Shown: positions 27,673 through 37,475, counted from the stretch's first letter. The stretch is 64,000 nucleotides of DNA from Cytophagales bacterium Alg240-R148 (GCA_900537185.1 LS999827.1:67001-131000), one strand, 5' to 3'. The notes: generated by a model not told the origin, from the sequence alone. Made by a program: numbers and translations.

Positions 27673-28137
27673 ATGGATTTAAAACTTGACGCAACCGATA
27701 AAAAAATTCTTGAGATTATTCAGGAAGAAGGTCGGATTACCACCAAAGCCCTTTCAGAAAAGTTAGGCTTGTCTACCACCCCAGTATTTGAAAGAGTTAA
27801 ACGGTTGGAAAAAGAAGGGGTTATTGAAAAATATGCGGCTTTGCTCAATCAAAAAAAGATAGACAAAAAACTAACCGTTTTTATTTCTATTTCTCTCAAA
27901 AACCACACCCGGTCTTATCTAGAAAATTTCACAAAAGAAATGGCGTCGATTCCGGAAGTGATGGAAGTCTACCACATAGCCGGAAACTTTGACTACCTCG
28001 TTAAAGTAATTATGAAGGACATGGAGGCCTATCAAGCTTTTATACTGTCAAAATTGTCTGTTATTAGCAACATAGACCATGTACAGAGCTCTTTTGTTCT
28101 TTCAAAAAACAAACATACCACTGCCTTTAAATTTTAA
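27673..28137 (+). CDS. Lrp/AsnC family transcriptional regulator
   Basis: Feast/famine regulator of 154 residues. The N-terminal winged helix-turn-helix (residues about 4-60, DATDKKILEIIQEEGRITTK, LSEKLGLSTTPVFERVKRLE) is followed by the RAM ligand domain (KLTVFISISLKNHT..., VYHIAGNFDYLVKV) that binds an amino acid effector. Divergent from the amino-acid dehydrogenase at 26252-27478; the likely target is that promoter and possibly its own, with a branched-chain or aromatic amino acid as effector. Target and ligand are inferred from position only. Its stop is 14 bp from the convergent bestrophin gene. Confidence 0.93.
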   Translation: MDLKLDATDKKILEIIQEEGRITTKALSEKLGLSTTPVFERVKRLEKEGVIEKYAALLNQKKIDKKLTVFISISLKNHTRSYLENFTKEMASIPEVMEVYHIAGNFDYLVKVIMKDMEAYQAFILSKLSVISNIDHVQSSFVLSKNKHTTAFKF

Positions 28138-28151
28138 TAGAGCGCCCCTCT

Positions 28152-29051
28152 TTATTGGATCTTCTCGTTTGCCGGAGTATCCGGCATATTGAGCAATATC
28201 TCTCTTACGTTTCTTCGAATTTTGTGCGACAACCCATCCAACGGAAGGTCATTGACATCTCTCCCAAACGGATCCTCTATTTCTTCCGCAATTAGTTCGA
28301 TCGTAAACAAAGTAAAAAAGATGAGGATTACCACAGGAACGGTCCAATACTCAAACTGGGTAACAAGGCCCAAAGGGAGTGTCATCACATATATGAAAAT
28401 AAACTTTTTGATATACATGGAATACGCATAAGGTATTGGTGTATTTTTAATCCTTTCGCAAGCGCCAACAATATTTAAAAAGTGGTTCATTTCAAGATCC
28501 AGTAATAGTAAATGTTCGCCTGTTAATTTTCCTTTTCTATAAATTGAATTAATTCGTTTCTGAATAGACAATACTAGATGGTTGGGGATGTGCTCCTTTT
28601 TAAGAATATCTTGTTCGCCCTCAGTCAAAACCATTTCCTCCAAGATCACACCTTTCCTGAGGTGCTCCTTTGTAGCCTGCACAAAATTAGGGATCATTCT
28701 TGCAAAAAACTGTCTGCTGTCTTTGTCCGTGTCCTCTAAAAAAGCTTCTAGTTTCACAGACAGGTTGCGACTAACATTTACCATCAGCCCCCATTGTTTC
28801 CTACCTTCCCACCATCGATCATATGCTGTATTGGTTCTAAACACCAAGAACAACCCTAGTACAATACCCAACAAAGAATGAACCGCTGTAGTGCTTCTGT
28901 AGTGGATCTCAAGAAGATCGATAACTACATAACTAACGGCAGTCGAATACAGACTCATTATTATTACACCAGGAAACAAATATTTTACTACTTGACGGCT
29001 ATAAGAATGGAAAATTAATTGAAACCACTTTTTGGGATTGTACTGAATCAT
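28152..29051 (-). CDS. Bestrophin family ion channel
   Basis: Membrane protein of 299 residues with about four hydrophobic spans. It carries the bestrophin/UPF0187 signatures FRTNTAYDRWWEGRKQWG (about 71-88) and, near the C-terminus, IEDPFGRDVNDLPLD (about 258-272), the conserved acidic-Pro-Phe-Gly motif. Bacterial members form pentameric channels and conduct cations or anions. It is alone on the minus strand, convergent with the Lrp-type gene and divergent from the SPFH gene. Confidence 0.92.
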   Translation of the reverse strand: MIQYNPKKWFQLIFHSYSRQVVKYLFPGVIIMSLYSTAVSYVVIDLLEIHYRSTTAVHSLLGIVLGLFLVFRTNTAYDRWWEGRKQWGLMVNVSRNLSVKLEAFLEDTDKDSRQFFARMIPNFVQATKEHLRKGVILEEMVLTEGEQDILKKEHIPNHLVLSIQKRINSIYRKGKLTGEHLLLLDLEMNHFLNIVGACERIKNTPIPYAYSMYIKKFIFIYVMTLPLGLVTQFEYWTVPVVILIFFTLFTIELIAEEIEDPFGRDVNDLPLDGLSHKIRRNVREILLNMPDTPANEKIQ

Positions 29052-29171
29052 TGTTGGTATAAAATTTTAAAACTTAAAAATAGCAAAGGAAATCGGATAA
29101 GAAAAATATTAGCCTTTTTGCAACAAAATAAATTTAAATCAGTATAATTATAATATCAAAACAATATCATT

Positions 29172-30020
29172 ATGCAAAAATTCATAAAACCATCGTCCGG
29201 ATATTTATTTATCCTTTTAAGTATAGCTTTATTGGCAACCACTGTATTTTTGTTTTTTGGCTTGAGAACTCCTTTTGGGGTGCTTACCCTCGTGGCAGTA
29301 TTGTTTACCTTGCCAGGGTACTTTTTTGTCAACCCAAATGGATCGAAAGTCTTGACCCTATTTGGCAAGTACATTGGAACCGTAAAAGACAATGGTTTCT
29401 ATTGGGCCAACCCCTTTTACTTAAAAAAGAGCATTTCTTTGCGCGCTAGAAATTTTGACAGCGAAAGAGTAAAAGTTAATGACAAGGTTGGCAATCCTAT
29501 TTTAATCTCTGCAATATTAGTATGGAAAGTAGATGAGACTTTTAAAGCAGCATTTGAAGTAGATGATTACGTCAGTTTTGTAAAAATACAAAGTGATGCT
29601 GCAGTTAGAAACCTTGCAGGTTCTTACCCGTACGACAATTTCGATGACCACGGTGAAGAAATAACCTTGCGTTCGGGTATGACAGAAGTGAACGATGCCT
29701 TGGAAAAACAACTTTCAAAAAGGTTGGAAATGGCTGGCATCAAAGTGATAGAAGCTAGAATTGGCTACCTGGCCTATGCCTCTGAAATTGCCAGTGCCAT
29801 GTTAAAAAGACAGCAAGCTACTGCCATTGTAGCTGCAAGACACAAAATTGTTGAAGGGGCAGTGAGTATGGTGGAAATGGCATTGGATCAGCTTTCAAAA
29901 AAAGAGATAGTTGAATTGGATGAAGAGAAAAAAGCGTCCATGGTAAGCAATTTAATGATTGTACTGTGTGGGGACAAGGAAGCGACACCGGTAGTAAATA
30001 CGGGTACTTTGCACCATTAA
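29172..30020 (+). CDS. SPFH/band 7 domain membrane protein
   Basis: Protein of 282 residues. Two hydrophobic segments at the N-terminus (about 9-27 and 33-50) anchor it, followed by the SPFH domain (about 65-230) with LRARNFDSERVKVNDKVGNP, FVKIQSDAAVRNLAGSYPYD and IEARIGYLAYASEIASAML, all recognisable features of stomatin/prohibitin-like proteins. The final part has an acidic helical region (LSKKEIVELDEEKKASM). SPFH proteins scaffold membrane microdomains and often partner with NfeD or proteases; neither is present here. It is followed after 27 bp by a 49-residue Arc-like gene, a pair seen in other Bacteroidota. Confidence 0.9.
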   Translation: MQKFIKPSSGYLFILLSIALLATTVFLFFGLRTPFGVLTLVAVLFTLPGYFFVNPNGSKVLTLFGKYIGTVKDNGFYWANPFYLKKSISLRARNFDSERVKVNDKVGNPILISAILVWKVDETFKAAFEVDDYVSFVKIQSDAAVRNLAGSYPYDNFDDHGEEITLRSGMTEVNDALEKQLSKRLEMAGIKVIEARIGYLAYASEIASAMLKRQQATAIVAARHKIVEGAVSMVEMALDQLSKKEIVELDEEKKASMVSNLMIVLCGDKEATPVVNTGTLHH

Positions 30021-30047
30021 TTTTTGAACCTTTGACACCTATAAAAA

Positions 30048-30197
30048 ATGAGCAAGAAAAAAGCTTTTGTACTAAGGGTTGCACCAGAAATGATGGAAGC
30101 CGTTGAAAAGTGGGCTTCGGATGAGTTCCGAAGCACCAATGGCCAATTAGAATGGATCATCAACAAAGCTTTAAAAGAGTCCGGGAGAAAAAAATAA
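30048..30197 (+). CDS. Small Arc-type ribbon-helix-helix protein
   Basis: A 49-residue gene. It reads MSKKKAFVLRVAPEMMEAVE, then KWASDEFRSTNGQLEWIINK and ends ALKESGRKK. The pattern (a short strand FVLRVAP, helix, turn with a FRSTNGQ stretch, helix with LEWIINKAL) is the ribbon-helix-helix fold of Arc/CopG-type DNA-binding proteins. It begins 27 bp after the SPFH gene, so it belongs to the same transcript. It may regulate that operon. Its RxxP-type basic start is what an Arc protein uses to read DNA in the major groove. Confidence 0.75.
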   Translation: MSKKKAFVLRVAPEMMEAVEKWASDEFRSTNGQLEWIINKALKESGRKK

Positions 30198-30295
30198 ATC
30201 AATAATCACGGCAATAATTCCCCCTCTTAAAGGTTTTATTCTATATTTGAAATCCATCCAAATGGATTGCTTATTCAAAAATTCAAAACACGAGA

Positions 30296-31063
30296 ATGAA
30301 AAACATTAAATTACTGGTTGCTGTCTCATTTTTCACATGTCTTGCAGGCCAAATAACCGCACAAGACCTTTTGATAACCAACAGCAAGGACACCATTAGA
30401 GGGAAAGTGAAGTTTTACAATATGGGAGAATTGAATCAAAATGTGATGGTCAAATCCAAAAAAAAGAAGACAACACTTTTTGTTTCTGATGTTTATGAAA
30501 TTCAAAAAGAAAACGGAGACCTCTACCATGTGAGGAAAAAAGGAAATCGGTATGAATTTATGCGTCTGTTACAGCCAGGGCATCTCAGTCTGTATTTAGG
30601 AACAGATGAAGATATTTACAACCCACAGTCTTTTACTCAAAAAATATTGGTGAAAAGTTCTGGGGAAAGCATGGTCCTACCCAACATGGGTTTTAAGAAA
30701 AGAATGTCTGCATTTTTAGAAGCATGCCCAGGGGTAGTCAATTCTATACAAGCCAAAAAATTGACTAAAGGAGACATGGAGGAAATCATTACCACGTACA
30801 ACAGCTGCATTGAAAGTACCTTCACCAACAATGGCTCTGCAACAGAAACAACCCAAGTTCCAACCCCAAGCATTGACGAATTAATTGAGGAGGTAGCCGC
30901 AAGTGATTTGCCAGACAAAGCAGAGACCATTCAAATACTAAAAGATATTAAATTAAAAAAAGGAGCCAATGACTCCATTCCTTCCTACTTAAAATCAGCT
31001 TTACTGGAAGCCTTAGATTCCATTCCAGAATTAAAATCCAAAGCAGAAAAAATATTGGAATAA
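30296..31063 (+). CDS. Secreted protein of unknown function
   Basis: Protein of 255 residues with a signal peptide (MKNIKLLVAVSFFTCLAGQI, cleavage after about residue 23, TAQ). The N-terminal part (DLLITNSKDTIRGKVKFYNM) looks like the short beta repeat common in Bacteroidota envelope proteins that begin 'D.I.....D.I.GKV'. The middle contains a Cys pair (ACPGVV, NSCIES) in a helical region and the C-terminus is Lys/Glu-rich helix. I do not recognise a function. Followed at once by a strong intrinsic terminator and convergent with the TlpA-like gene. Confidence 0.75.
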   Translation: MKNIKLLVAVSFFTCLAGQITAQDLLITNSKDTIRGKVKFYNMGELNQNVMVKSKKKKTTLFVSDVYEIQKENGDLYHVRKKGNRYEFMRLLQPGHLSLYLGTDEDIYNPQSFTQKILVKSSGESMVLPNMGFKKRMSAFLEACPGVVNSIQAKKLTKGDMEEIITTYNSCIESTFTNNGSATETTQVPTPSIDELIEEVAASDLPDKAETIQILKDIKLKKGANDSIPSYLKSALLEALDSIPELKSKAEKILE

Positions 31064-31097
31064 AAAAAGGCCGTTTTTCTAAAAACGGCCTTTTTTT
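31062..31097. terminator. Bidirectional intrinsic terminator
   Basis: AAAAAAAGGCCGTTTTT (31062-31078) and AAAAACGGCCTTTTTTT (31081-31097) form a 17-bp stem with a 2-nt loop, A-rich on one side and T-rich on the other. It lies between convergent genes. Confidence 0.85.
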
Positions 31098-31109
31098 TGT
31101 CCACCCTTT

Positions 31110-32231
31110 CTAATGACCGTATATTTCGGCCAGTTTATTTTCTAAGGCCGCTCCTCTTAAATTTTTTGCTACAATCCGCCCTTCAGGATCCAGCAACAAT
31201 GCAAACGGAATAGAGTTTACGTTGTACGTTCTAGCAGCCGCAGACTTCCAGAATTTCAAATCTGATATGTGGGTCCATGTGAGTCCGTCTTCTTCTATGG
31301 CTTTCAACCAATCTTCTTTTGTTCTATCCAATGACACGCCTAGTACCTCAAACCCATCTTTGTTGTATTTTTGGTATGCCTTTACAACATTGGGGTTTTC
31401 CATTCTACATGGTTTGCACCATTTTGCCCAAAAGTCAACAAGTACATAGTTCCCTCTAAATGAAGACAACTTAATCATCTCGCCCTCTGGGTTGGGCAGC
31501 TCAATTTCTGGCGCAATATTGCCAATTGAAATCTTCCTATTGCTTTCAATATCTGCATTAAAATCTTGTACATGAATGTTGTTTGGGTACTTCTCCAACA
31601 AGTTTTTTGCTACCGCTTCGTAGGTTGGGAAAAACGCATCTTTATCCAATATACCAATGATCTGTAGATGGGCCAATGATACTTCTGCTCCTAAGATGGC
31701 ATTGCTTATGGAGTCGTTCCTTTCTTTTTCAAGCTGTGCATATTCCAATCTAAGGCCTGCAATAGCCTCCTGGTCACCAGCAGATTGTGCCACCCTGTAT
31801 TTTTCACCCAAATCTTTGACGGCTTGAGATCCCTGAAAGGATGCCATATAATCGTTGATGGCTTTGGTGAATTTCAATTCCGTTGAACCCGACACTTCTG
31901 AAAATCCATTTTGATTGTTGCCATCTACCTTTACGGTAATATCGCTGTCATTCAAAACCATTACTACCGTTTGAAGGCCATAAAAATTAATCCTATAGAA
32001 ATTCGTTTCACCAATGAACTGATGGGAAAAAGTATAATCTTCTTTCAGTTCAATCGTATCAACCGGTGTAAAAATTTCTTTCCCTATGGCTTCAATGGTT
32101 ATCACTCCATTTTCTTGTGGGAAACCCACAGATCCACTGATGGTAATCCCCTCTTGGCTTGTCTCTTCATTAGAGCTACACGCAAAAGCCAACATGGTGG
32201 TGAAAAACAATACTAGATTTCTAATTTTCAT
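31110..32231 (-). CDS. DUF4369/TlpA-like thioredoxin lipoprotein
   Basis: Protein of 373 residues with a lipoprotein signal (Cys18 in LAFACSSNE). The N-terminal half (about 25-200) matches the DUF4369 type of beta domain that precedes TlpA in Bacteroidota; the C-terminal 140 residues form a TlpA/ResA-like thioredoxin fold with the redox motif WCKPC (about residues 264-268) in VLVDFWAKWCKPCRMENP and the cis-Pro region SIPFALLLDPEG. It should work in the periplasm as a membrane-anchored thiol-disulfide oxidoreductase, perhaps in cytochrome c maturation or protein reduction. Follows gatB by 30 bp. Confidence 0.9.
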   Translation of the reverse strand: MKIRNLVLFFTTMLAFACSSNEETSQEGITISGSVGFPQENGVITIEAIGKEIFTPVDTIELKEDYTFSHQFIGETNFYRINFYGLQTVVMVLNDSDITVKVDGNNQNGFSEVSGSTELKFTKAINDYMASFQGSQAVKDLGEKYRVAQSAGDQEAIAGLRLEYAQLEKERNDSISNAILGAEVSLAHLQIIGILDKDAFFPTYEAVAKNLLEKYPNNIHVQDFNADIESNRKISIGNIAPEIELPNPEGEMIKLSSFRGNYVLVDFWAKWCKPCRMENPNVVKAYQKYNKDGFEVLGVSLDRTKEDWLKAIEEDGLTWTHISDLKFWKSAAARTYNVNSIPFALLLDPEGRIVAKNLRGAALENKLAEIYGH

Positions 32232-32261
32232 ATCTATAAATTTAAACTAATTCTTGGGCTG

Positions 32262-33716
32262 TTAACCCAATTTCTTTATCAAAAGTTCATTGGTTATTTT
32301 GGGGTCTGCTTTTCCCTGGGTTTTCTTTTTCACTTGCCCCATAAACATTCCGAGCAAGCCCTTTTTCCCTTTTTGATACTGTGCAACTTTATCTGGGAAC
32401 TCTGCCAAAACAGCATCCACGGCAGTTTCAATAGAAGCCACATCCCCATCGTGTAATAGATGTAGGGCTTCTGCCAATGTTTCCGCTTTTTGGTTTGGTT
32501 TTTCCAGCATAGCCGGAAACAATTTTTGTGATGCCACCGAAAAAGAAAGCTTATTTCCGTCCACCAGTGCTATTATTTCGGCAATTTGCTCTGGTTGAAT
32601 GGAAAGGTTTGTTATGGAAAGGTTGTGCTCATTCAAGTAAGATTTCACAGGGCCCATTATAATGTTACTAGCAGCTTTGAAGTTTTTGGTATGCGCACAT
32701 ACGGCTTCAAAATAAAATGCCATTTCTTTGCTTTCGGTTAACACCTGTGCGTCATATGCAGGAAGCCGGTAATCTGTCATGTATTTGTTGTACAATTCTC
32801 TCGGCAATGCTGGCATGTTTGCTTTTATTGTATTCAACCAATCCTCTGTAACTATAAAAGGAGATAAATCAGGGTCGGGGAAGTACCTGTAATCGTTTAG
32901 TTCTTCCTTCGCCCGCATACCAGAAGTGGTGCCATCTTGCGCGTTAAAGGTACGGGTTTCTGAAATAATAGTCTCTCCATTCTCCAAGGCTTCCACTTGG
33001 CGCAAAAACTCGTGGTCTATTGCTCTTTGAACATTTTTCAAAGAGTTCATATTTTTCACTTCTACTTTTTTTCCATACTCTTTGGCGCCTTTGAGCATCA
33101 CCGAAATATTGGCATCACAGCGCATGGACCCTTCTTCCATGTTGCCATCGCATACATCCAGGTACCGCACCAATTTTCTAACTTCCATCAGAAAAGCATG
33201 CGCCTCTTCACTACTTCTAATATCTGGTTCTGAAACAATTTCAATTAAAGGAACTCCAGCCCTATTAAAATCAACCAAGGTATCTGCTTCTCCATCGAGA
33301 TGGATCGATTTCCCGGCGTCTTCTTCCACGTGAATCCTATTCAATTGAATAGCGTGCTCTTCCCCATTTTTTTTATAGATCACCACGCGGCCGCCTACAC
33401 AAATTGGGGTGCGGTCTTGGGTAATTTGGTATCCTTTTGGTAAATCTGGATAAAAATAATTTTTGCGGTCAAAAATATTGTATTCAGAAATGGAACAAGA
33501 ACACGCCAATCCCATTTTAACTGCCTGTCCCATTACGTTTTCATTCAGCAACGGCATCGTTCCTGGGTGTCCTAATGTAATCACCCCAACATTGGTATTG
33601 GGCAACGCACCATATTCGTTTTCATCTGAATTGAATATTTTTGTTTGTGTTAACAGTTGCGCATGTACTTCTAAACCTACAACCAGTTGGTATTTGTCAA
33701 TTATTTCTTGGTCCAT
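32262..33716 (-). CDS. gatB: Asp-tRNA(Asn)/Glu-tRNA(Gln) amidotransferase subunit B
   Basis: Subunit of the GatCAB complex that amidates misacylated Glu-tRNA(Gln) or Asp-tRNA(Asn). It is 484 residues long and starts with VVGLEVHAQLLTQTKIFN; the signature VDFNRAGVPLIEIVSEPD (about 149-166) is typical of GatB, and the C-terminal YqeY-like/tail domain ends in KKTQGKADPKITNELLIKK. gatA and gatC are not in this window. It lies 6 bp after alaS on the same strand. Confidence 0.97.
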   Translation of the reverse strand: MDQEIIDKYQLVVGLEVHAQLLTQTKIFNSDENEYGALPNTNVGVITLGHPGTMPLLNENVMGQAVKMGLACSCSISEYNIFDRKNYFYPDLPKGYQITQDRTPICVGGRVVIYKKNGEEHAIQLNRIHVEEDAGKSIHLDGEADTLVDFNRAGVPLIEIVSEPDIRSSEEAHAFLMEVRKLVRYLDVCDGNMEEGSMRCDANISVMLKGAKEYGKKVEVKNMNSLKNVQRAIDHEFLRQVEALENGETIISETRTFNAQDGTTSGMRAKEELNDYRYFPDPDLSPFIVTEDWLNTIKANMPALPRELYNKYMTDYRLPAYDAQVLTESKEMAFYFEAVCAHTKNFKAASNIIMGPVKSYLNEHNLSITNLSIQPEQIAEIIALVDGNKLSFSVASQKLFPAMLEKPNQKAETLAEALHLLHDGDVASIETAVDAVLAEFPDKVAQYQKGKKGLLGMFMGQVKKKTQGKADPKITNELLIKKLG

Positions 33717-33722
33717 TCTATC

Positions 33723-36353
33723 TTAATTATCAAAAAAGGCCGCTGCCTTTTTTATTACATTGTCCAGCCCGTTAATGTCTTTCCCTCCAGCAGTAGCGAA
33801 AAATGCTTGTCCGCCACCTCCTCCTTTGATTTCTTGGGCTAGTTCTTTTACAATTTTACCCGCATGCCAATTTTTAGCTGCCACTAGGGAGTCACTGATC
33901 ACCACGGCCACCTGCGGTTTCCCACCTATATCCGCGGCTACCACCATCACAAGGTCATTCAATTGGTTTTTAAGTGCAAAAGCAATGTTTTTAAGTGCAT
34001 CGGCAGAGCCAATAGACACTTTTTGAATGATAAAGTTAACACCATTCGATTCATTCACGTTGTCTAACAGCTCTTTTTTTACAATTTGTGCTTGTTCGGA
34101 GTACAGTTTTTCTAATTCTTTTTTAAGTTGGCTGTTTTCATCCACCAAAGACTTTACAGATGCTGCAATGTTTTTCGGCGCTTTGAGCACTTCGTGGAGC
34201 TCAGAAAGTACCGTTTCTTGTTGCATCAATAATTGCTCTGTTCCAGCACCAGATATAGCTTCAATTCTTCTAACTCCAGCCGCAATTGAACTTTCGGATG
34301 TTATTTTGAACAACCCTATTTGTGCAGTGGATGTTACATGAATGCCCCCGCATAATTCAACAGAATAATTTTTATCGAAAGTAATTACCCGAACAAAATC
34401 ACCGTATTTCTCTCCAAACAAAGCCATTGCACCCATTTCCTTTGCCTGCTCAATCGGAACATTTCTCGATTCTTCTAAGGCTATGTTGGCCCTTATTTTT
34501 TCGTTTACAATTTTTTCAACTTGCTTGATTTCCTCTGCTTCCATTTTTTGGAAATGGGAGAAGTCAAATCGCAAGACTTTGTCGTTCACCAACGACCCTT
34601 TCTGTTCTACATGCGCTCCCAACACTTCTCGCAAAGCAGCATGTAATAAATGGGTTGCACTGTGGTTGCTTTGAATCAATCTTCTTCTACCTGTGTTCAC
34701 AAATGCTTTTACATTGCCTTCAAAATTGCCAGGTAATTTATTTACCAAGTGCACGATCAAATCATTTTCCTTTTTTGTATCTACTACAGAAATTTTCTCG
34801 CCCGACTCAAATTCTAAATATCCGGTATCTCCTACTTGTCCACCGCTTTCAGCATAAAAGGCAGTTTGAGCCAATACCAGCTGAAACAAATCTTTGCCTT
34901 TTTGTTTAATGGTTCTGTGGCGGGTTACAAAAGACTGATTCTGTGTTAACGCATACCCCACAAATTCACACCCATCTACTTCCTGCAGCACAATCCAATC
35001 TCCAGTCTCTTTTTCAGCATCTGCTTTGGATCTCTCTTTTTGAAGCAACATTTCAGCATTAAAGCCGGCTTCGTCTACACTTCTACCCCCTTCTCTGGCA
35101 ATTAGAGAGGTTAAATCAAATGGAAATCCAAATGTATCATAAAGCTCAAACGCGACTTTCCCATTGATAACTTTTTCATTGGTAGCATCTAGGTCATTTG
35201 TTATTACTTCAAGCCTTTTCAAGCCATTCTCCAAAGTTTTCAGAAAAGACTTTTCCTCTTGTTCAATAACATTTTTGACAAAGTCTTTTTGGCTTTTAAG
35301 CTCAGGAAATACCGAGTCGAATTGGGCAGCCAACACCTCCACCAACTTGTATATGAAAGGCGTACTGTGTCCTAAAAAGGTAAAACCATAGCGCACTCCT
35401 CGTCTCAATATTCTACGAATCACATAACCTGCACCAGTATTCGATGGCAATTGTCCATCGCAAATTGCAAATGAAATGGCCCGAACGTGGTCGGCAATTA
35501 CCCGCATGGCGATATCGGTTTTGTCGTCCTTACCATAGGACTTGTTAGCATCTTTAGCGATGGATGCAATTAACGGTGTAAATACATCGGTATCATAATT
35601 TGATTTTTGCGCTTGAATGGCCATACAAAGGCGTTCGAAACCCATCCCAGTATCTACATGTCTTTGTGGTAAATTTTCTAAGGACCGGTCAGCCTTCCTA
35701 TTGTATTGCATAAAGACCAAATTCCAAACTTCTACCACTTGTGGGTGGTCCATATTTACTAAGGACTTTCCATCTACTTCCTTTCTTTCCTTTTCAGAAC
35801 GCAAATCAATATGAAGTTCGGAACAGGGGCCACAAGGGCCTGTATCGCCCATTTCCCAAAAATTATCCTTTTTAGAGCCCATTATAATCCGCTCTTCACC
35901 AATAATACCTTTCCACAAATCAAACGCTTCTTGGTCCATTTCTAGGTTTTCACTGGCATCTCCTTCAAAAATAGAGGCATACAGCCTGTCTTTGTCCAAA
36001 CCATAAACTTCAGTGAGTAGCTCCCACGCCCAGTCGATGGCTTCCTTTTTGAAGTAATCGCCAAAAGACCAGTTCCCGAGCATTTCGAACATGGTGTGGT
36101 GGTAGGTATCAAAACCCACTTCTTCTAAATCGTTGTGTTTACCAGAAACCCTCAAACACTTCTGTGTATCTGCAGCTCTTTTATAAGGGGCTTGTTTGGT
36201 TCCAAGGAAAAAATCTTTGAATTGATTCATTCCTGCATTGGTAAACATCAGGGTCGGGTCATCTTTAACTACCAAAGGTGCAGACGGAACAATTTGATGC
36301 CCCTTTTCGTTAAAGAATTCTAGAAATTTATTTCTAATTAGCTTTGCATCCAT
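33723..36353 (-). CDS. alaS: Alanine--tRNA ligase
   Basis: Class II tRNA synthetase of 876 residues charging tRNA(Ala). The N-terminal catalytic core begins AKLIRNKFLEFFNEKGHQIV and carries the motif HTMFEMLGNWSFGDYFK. The editing domain has the zinc-binding SNHSATHLLHAAL (HxxxH) and CGGIHV, with a C-terminal DHHA1 domain (GGGGGQAFFATAGGKD). I chose the ATG at 36353 (MDAKLIRNK); an upstream ATG at 36383 would add ten atypical residues. It is the first gene of alaS-gatB-tlpA-like, divergent from the M23 peptidase genes. Confidence 0.97.
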   Translation of the reverse strand: MDAKLIRNKFLEFFNEKGHQIVPSAPLVVKDDPTLMFTNAGMNQFKDFFLGTKQAPYKRAADTQKCLRVSGKHNDLEEVGFDTYHHTMFEMLGNWSFGDYFKKEAIDWAWELLTEVYGLDKDRLYASIFEGDASENLEMDQEAFDLWKGIIGEERIIMGSKKDNFWEMGDTGPCGPCSELHIDLRSEKERKEVDGKSLVNMDHPQVVEVWNLVFMQYNRKADRSLENLPQRHVDTGMGFERLCMAIQAQKSNYDTDVFTPLIASIAKDANKSYGKDDKTDIAMRVIADHVRAISFAICDGQLPSNTGAGYVIRRILRRGVRYGFTFLGHSTPFIYKLVEVLAAQFDSVFPELKSQKDFVKNVIEQEEKSFLKTLENGLKRLEVITNDLDATNEKVINGKVAFELYDTFGFPFDLTSLIAREGGRSVDEAGFNAEMLLQKERSKADAEKETGDWIVLQEVDGCEFVGYALTQNQSFVTRHRTIKQKGKDLFQLVLAQTAFYAESGGQVGDTGYLEFESGEKISVVDTKKENDLIVHLVNKLPGNFEGNVKAFVNTGRRRLIQSNHSATHLLHAALREVLGAHVEQKGSLVNDKVLRFDFSHFQKMEAEEIKQVEKIVNEKIRANIALEESRNVPIEQAKEMGAMALFGEKYGDFVRVITFDKNYSVELCGGIHVTSTAQIGLFKITSESSIAAGVRRIEAISGAGTEQLLMQQETVLSELHEVLKAPKNIAASVKSLVDENSQLKKELEKLYSEQAQIVKKELLDNVNESNGVNFIIQKVSIGSADALKNIAFALKNQLNDLVMVVAADIGGKPQVAVVISDSLVAAKNWHAGKIVKELAQEIKGGGGGQAFFATAGGKDINGLDNVIKKAAAFFDN

Positions 36354-36491
36354 ATAAAAAGCATTGAATTTATTACATATCAATCAATTATACCGCAATA
36401 TTTCCTTATTTTGCGAGATAATTACAATTGAAGCCCATGTTAGATTTCAATTTTGTGTTTGCAAAATTAGAATTTTTGATATTATAATTAA

Positions 36492-37475
36492 ATGGCAAGG
36501 ATAAAATATTATTACGATACTGAAACTTGTAAGTACGAAAGGGTCAAAACATCGACCTGGGACGTGTTTTTCAATCTATTAGGTTTTTTTGCTGTGGCAT
36601 CAATTATTGCCATCGGCATCTTTTTAACTTTTAGTGCTTATTTTGATTCGCCAAAAGAGGCTTTGCTTAAAAAAGAAAACCGAGAATTGGCCTACCACAA
36701 TAAAATAATTACCAAGGATATGGATGAAGTCTTTGACATGCTGCAAGTGCTGCAAGAAAGAGATGACAATATTTACCGCAGTATATTTGAAGCGGAGCCC
36801 ATTCCAATGGAAATAAGAAATTTGAGCACGGGTGGTTCCAAAAAATACCAAGAATTGTATGAAAGTGAATTGGAAAATGAACAGCTAATTGTTAAAACGT
36901 ATAGCAAAGTAGACAGTTTAAAACGAAAAATTTACGTTCAAACTATTTCCTATGATGAAATTATGGCCATGGCCAAGGACAAAAGTAAAATGCTTGCTGC
37001 GATTCCTGCCATCCAACCTGTAGAAAATAGAGACCTTACTAGGTTGGCTTCTGGATTTGGAATGAGAATACACCCTATTTATAAAGGAAGACGGATGCAT
37101 ACTGGTATTGATTTTGCCGCGCCACGCGGAACCCCAATTTATGCTACGGGAGATGGGAAAATAAAATTAGCTAAAAAAAGTCTATTAAAAACCGGTTATG
37201 GCAACCAGGTTGAAATTGACCATGGATTTGGATACATCAGTAAATATGCCCACATGCAAAGCTTTATTGTTAAAGTAGGTCAAAATGTTAAAAGAGGAGA
37301 AATAATAGGCTATATAGGCAGCACAGGGGGTTCTACTGCACCTCACTTGCATTATGAGATTCATAAAAACGGTATAAAAATAGACCCAATTCAATACATG
37401 ATACAGGATATTACCGATGGTGAATACCAAAAATTACTTGAATTGGCTTCTCGCGAAAACCAGTCTTTAGGTTAA
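36492..37475 (+). CDS. Membrane-anchored M23 peptidase (first of a tandem pair)
   Basis: LytM/M23-type zinc endopeptidase of 327 residues. A short cytoplasmic part (MARIKYYYDTETCKYERVK), one membrane span (about 28-50) and a helical region likely to form a coiled coil precede the M23 domain (about 180-300). Zn-binding motifs are intact: H and D in RRMHTGIDFA and HLHYEIH. It should cut stem peptide crossbridges in the periplasm. It is 55 bp before a paralogue with the same layout, an evident tandem duplication; family members with this N-terminal 'Y-(Y)-T.TC..E' start occur widely in Bacteroidota. Confidence 0.92.
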   Translation: MARIKYYYDTETCKYERVKTSTWDVFFNLLGFFAVASIIAIGIFLTFSAYFDSPKEALLKKENRELAYHNKIITKDMDEVFDMLQVLQERDDNIYRSIFEAEPIPMEIRNLSTGGSKKYQELYESELENEQLIVKTYSKVDSLKRKIYVQTISYDEIMAMAKDKSKMLAAIPAIQPVENRDLTRLASGFGMRIHPIYKGRRMHTGIDFAAPRGTPIYATGDGKIKLAKKSLLKTGYGNQVEIDHGFGYISKYAHMQSFIVKVGQNVKRGEIIGYIGSTGGSTAPHLHYEIHKNGIKIDPIQYMIQDITDGEYQKLLELASRENQSLG

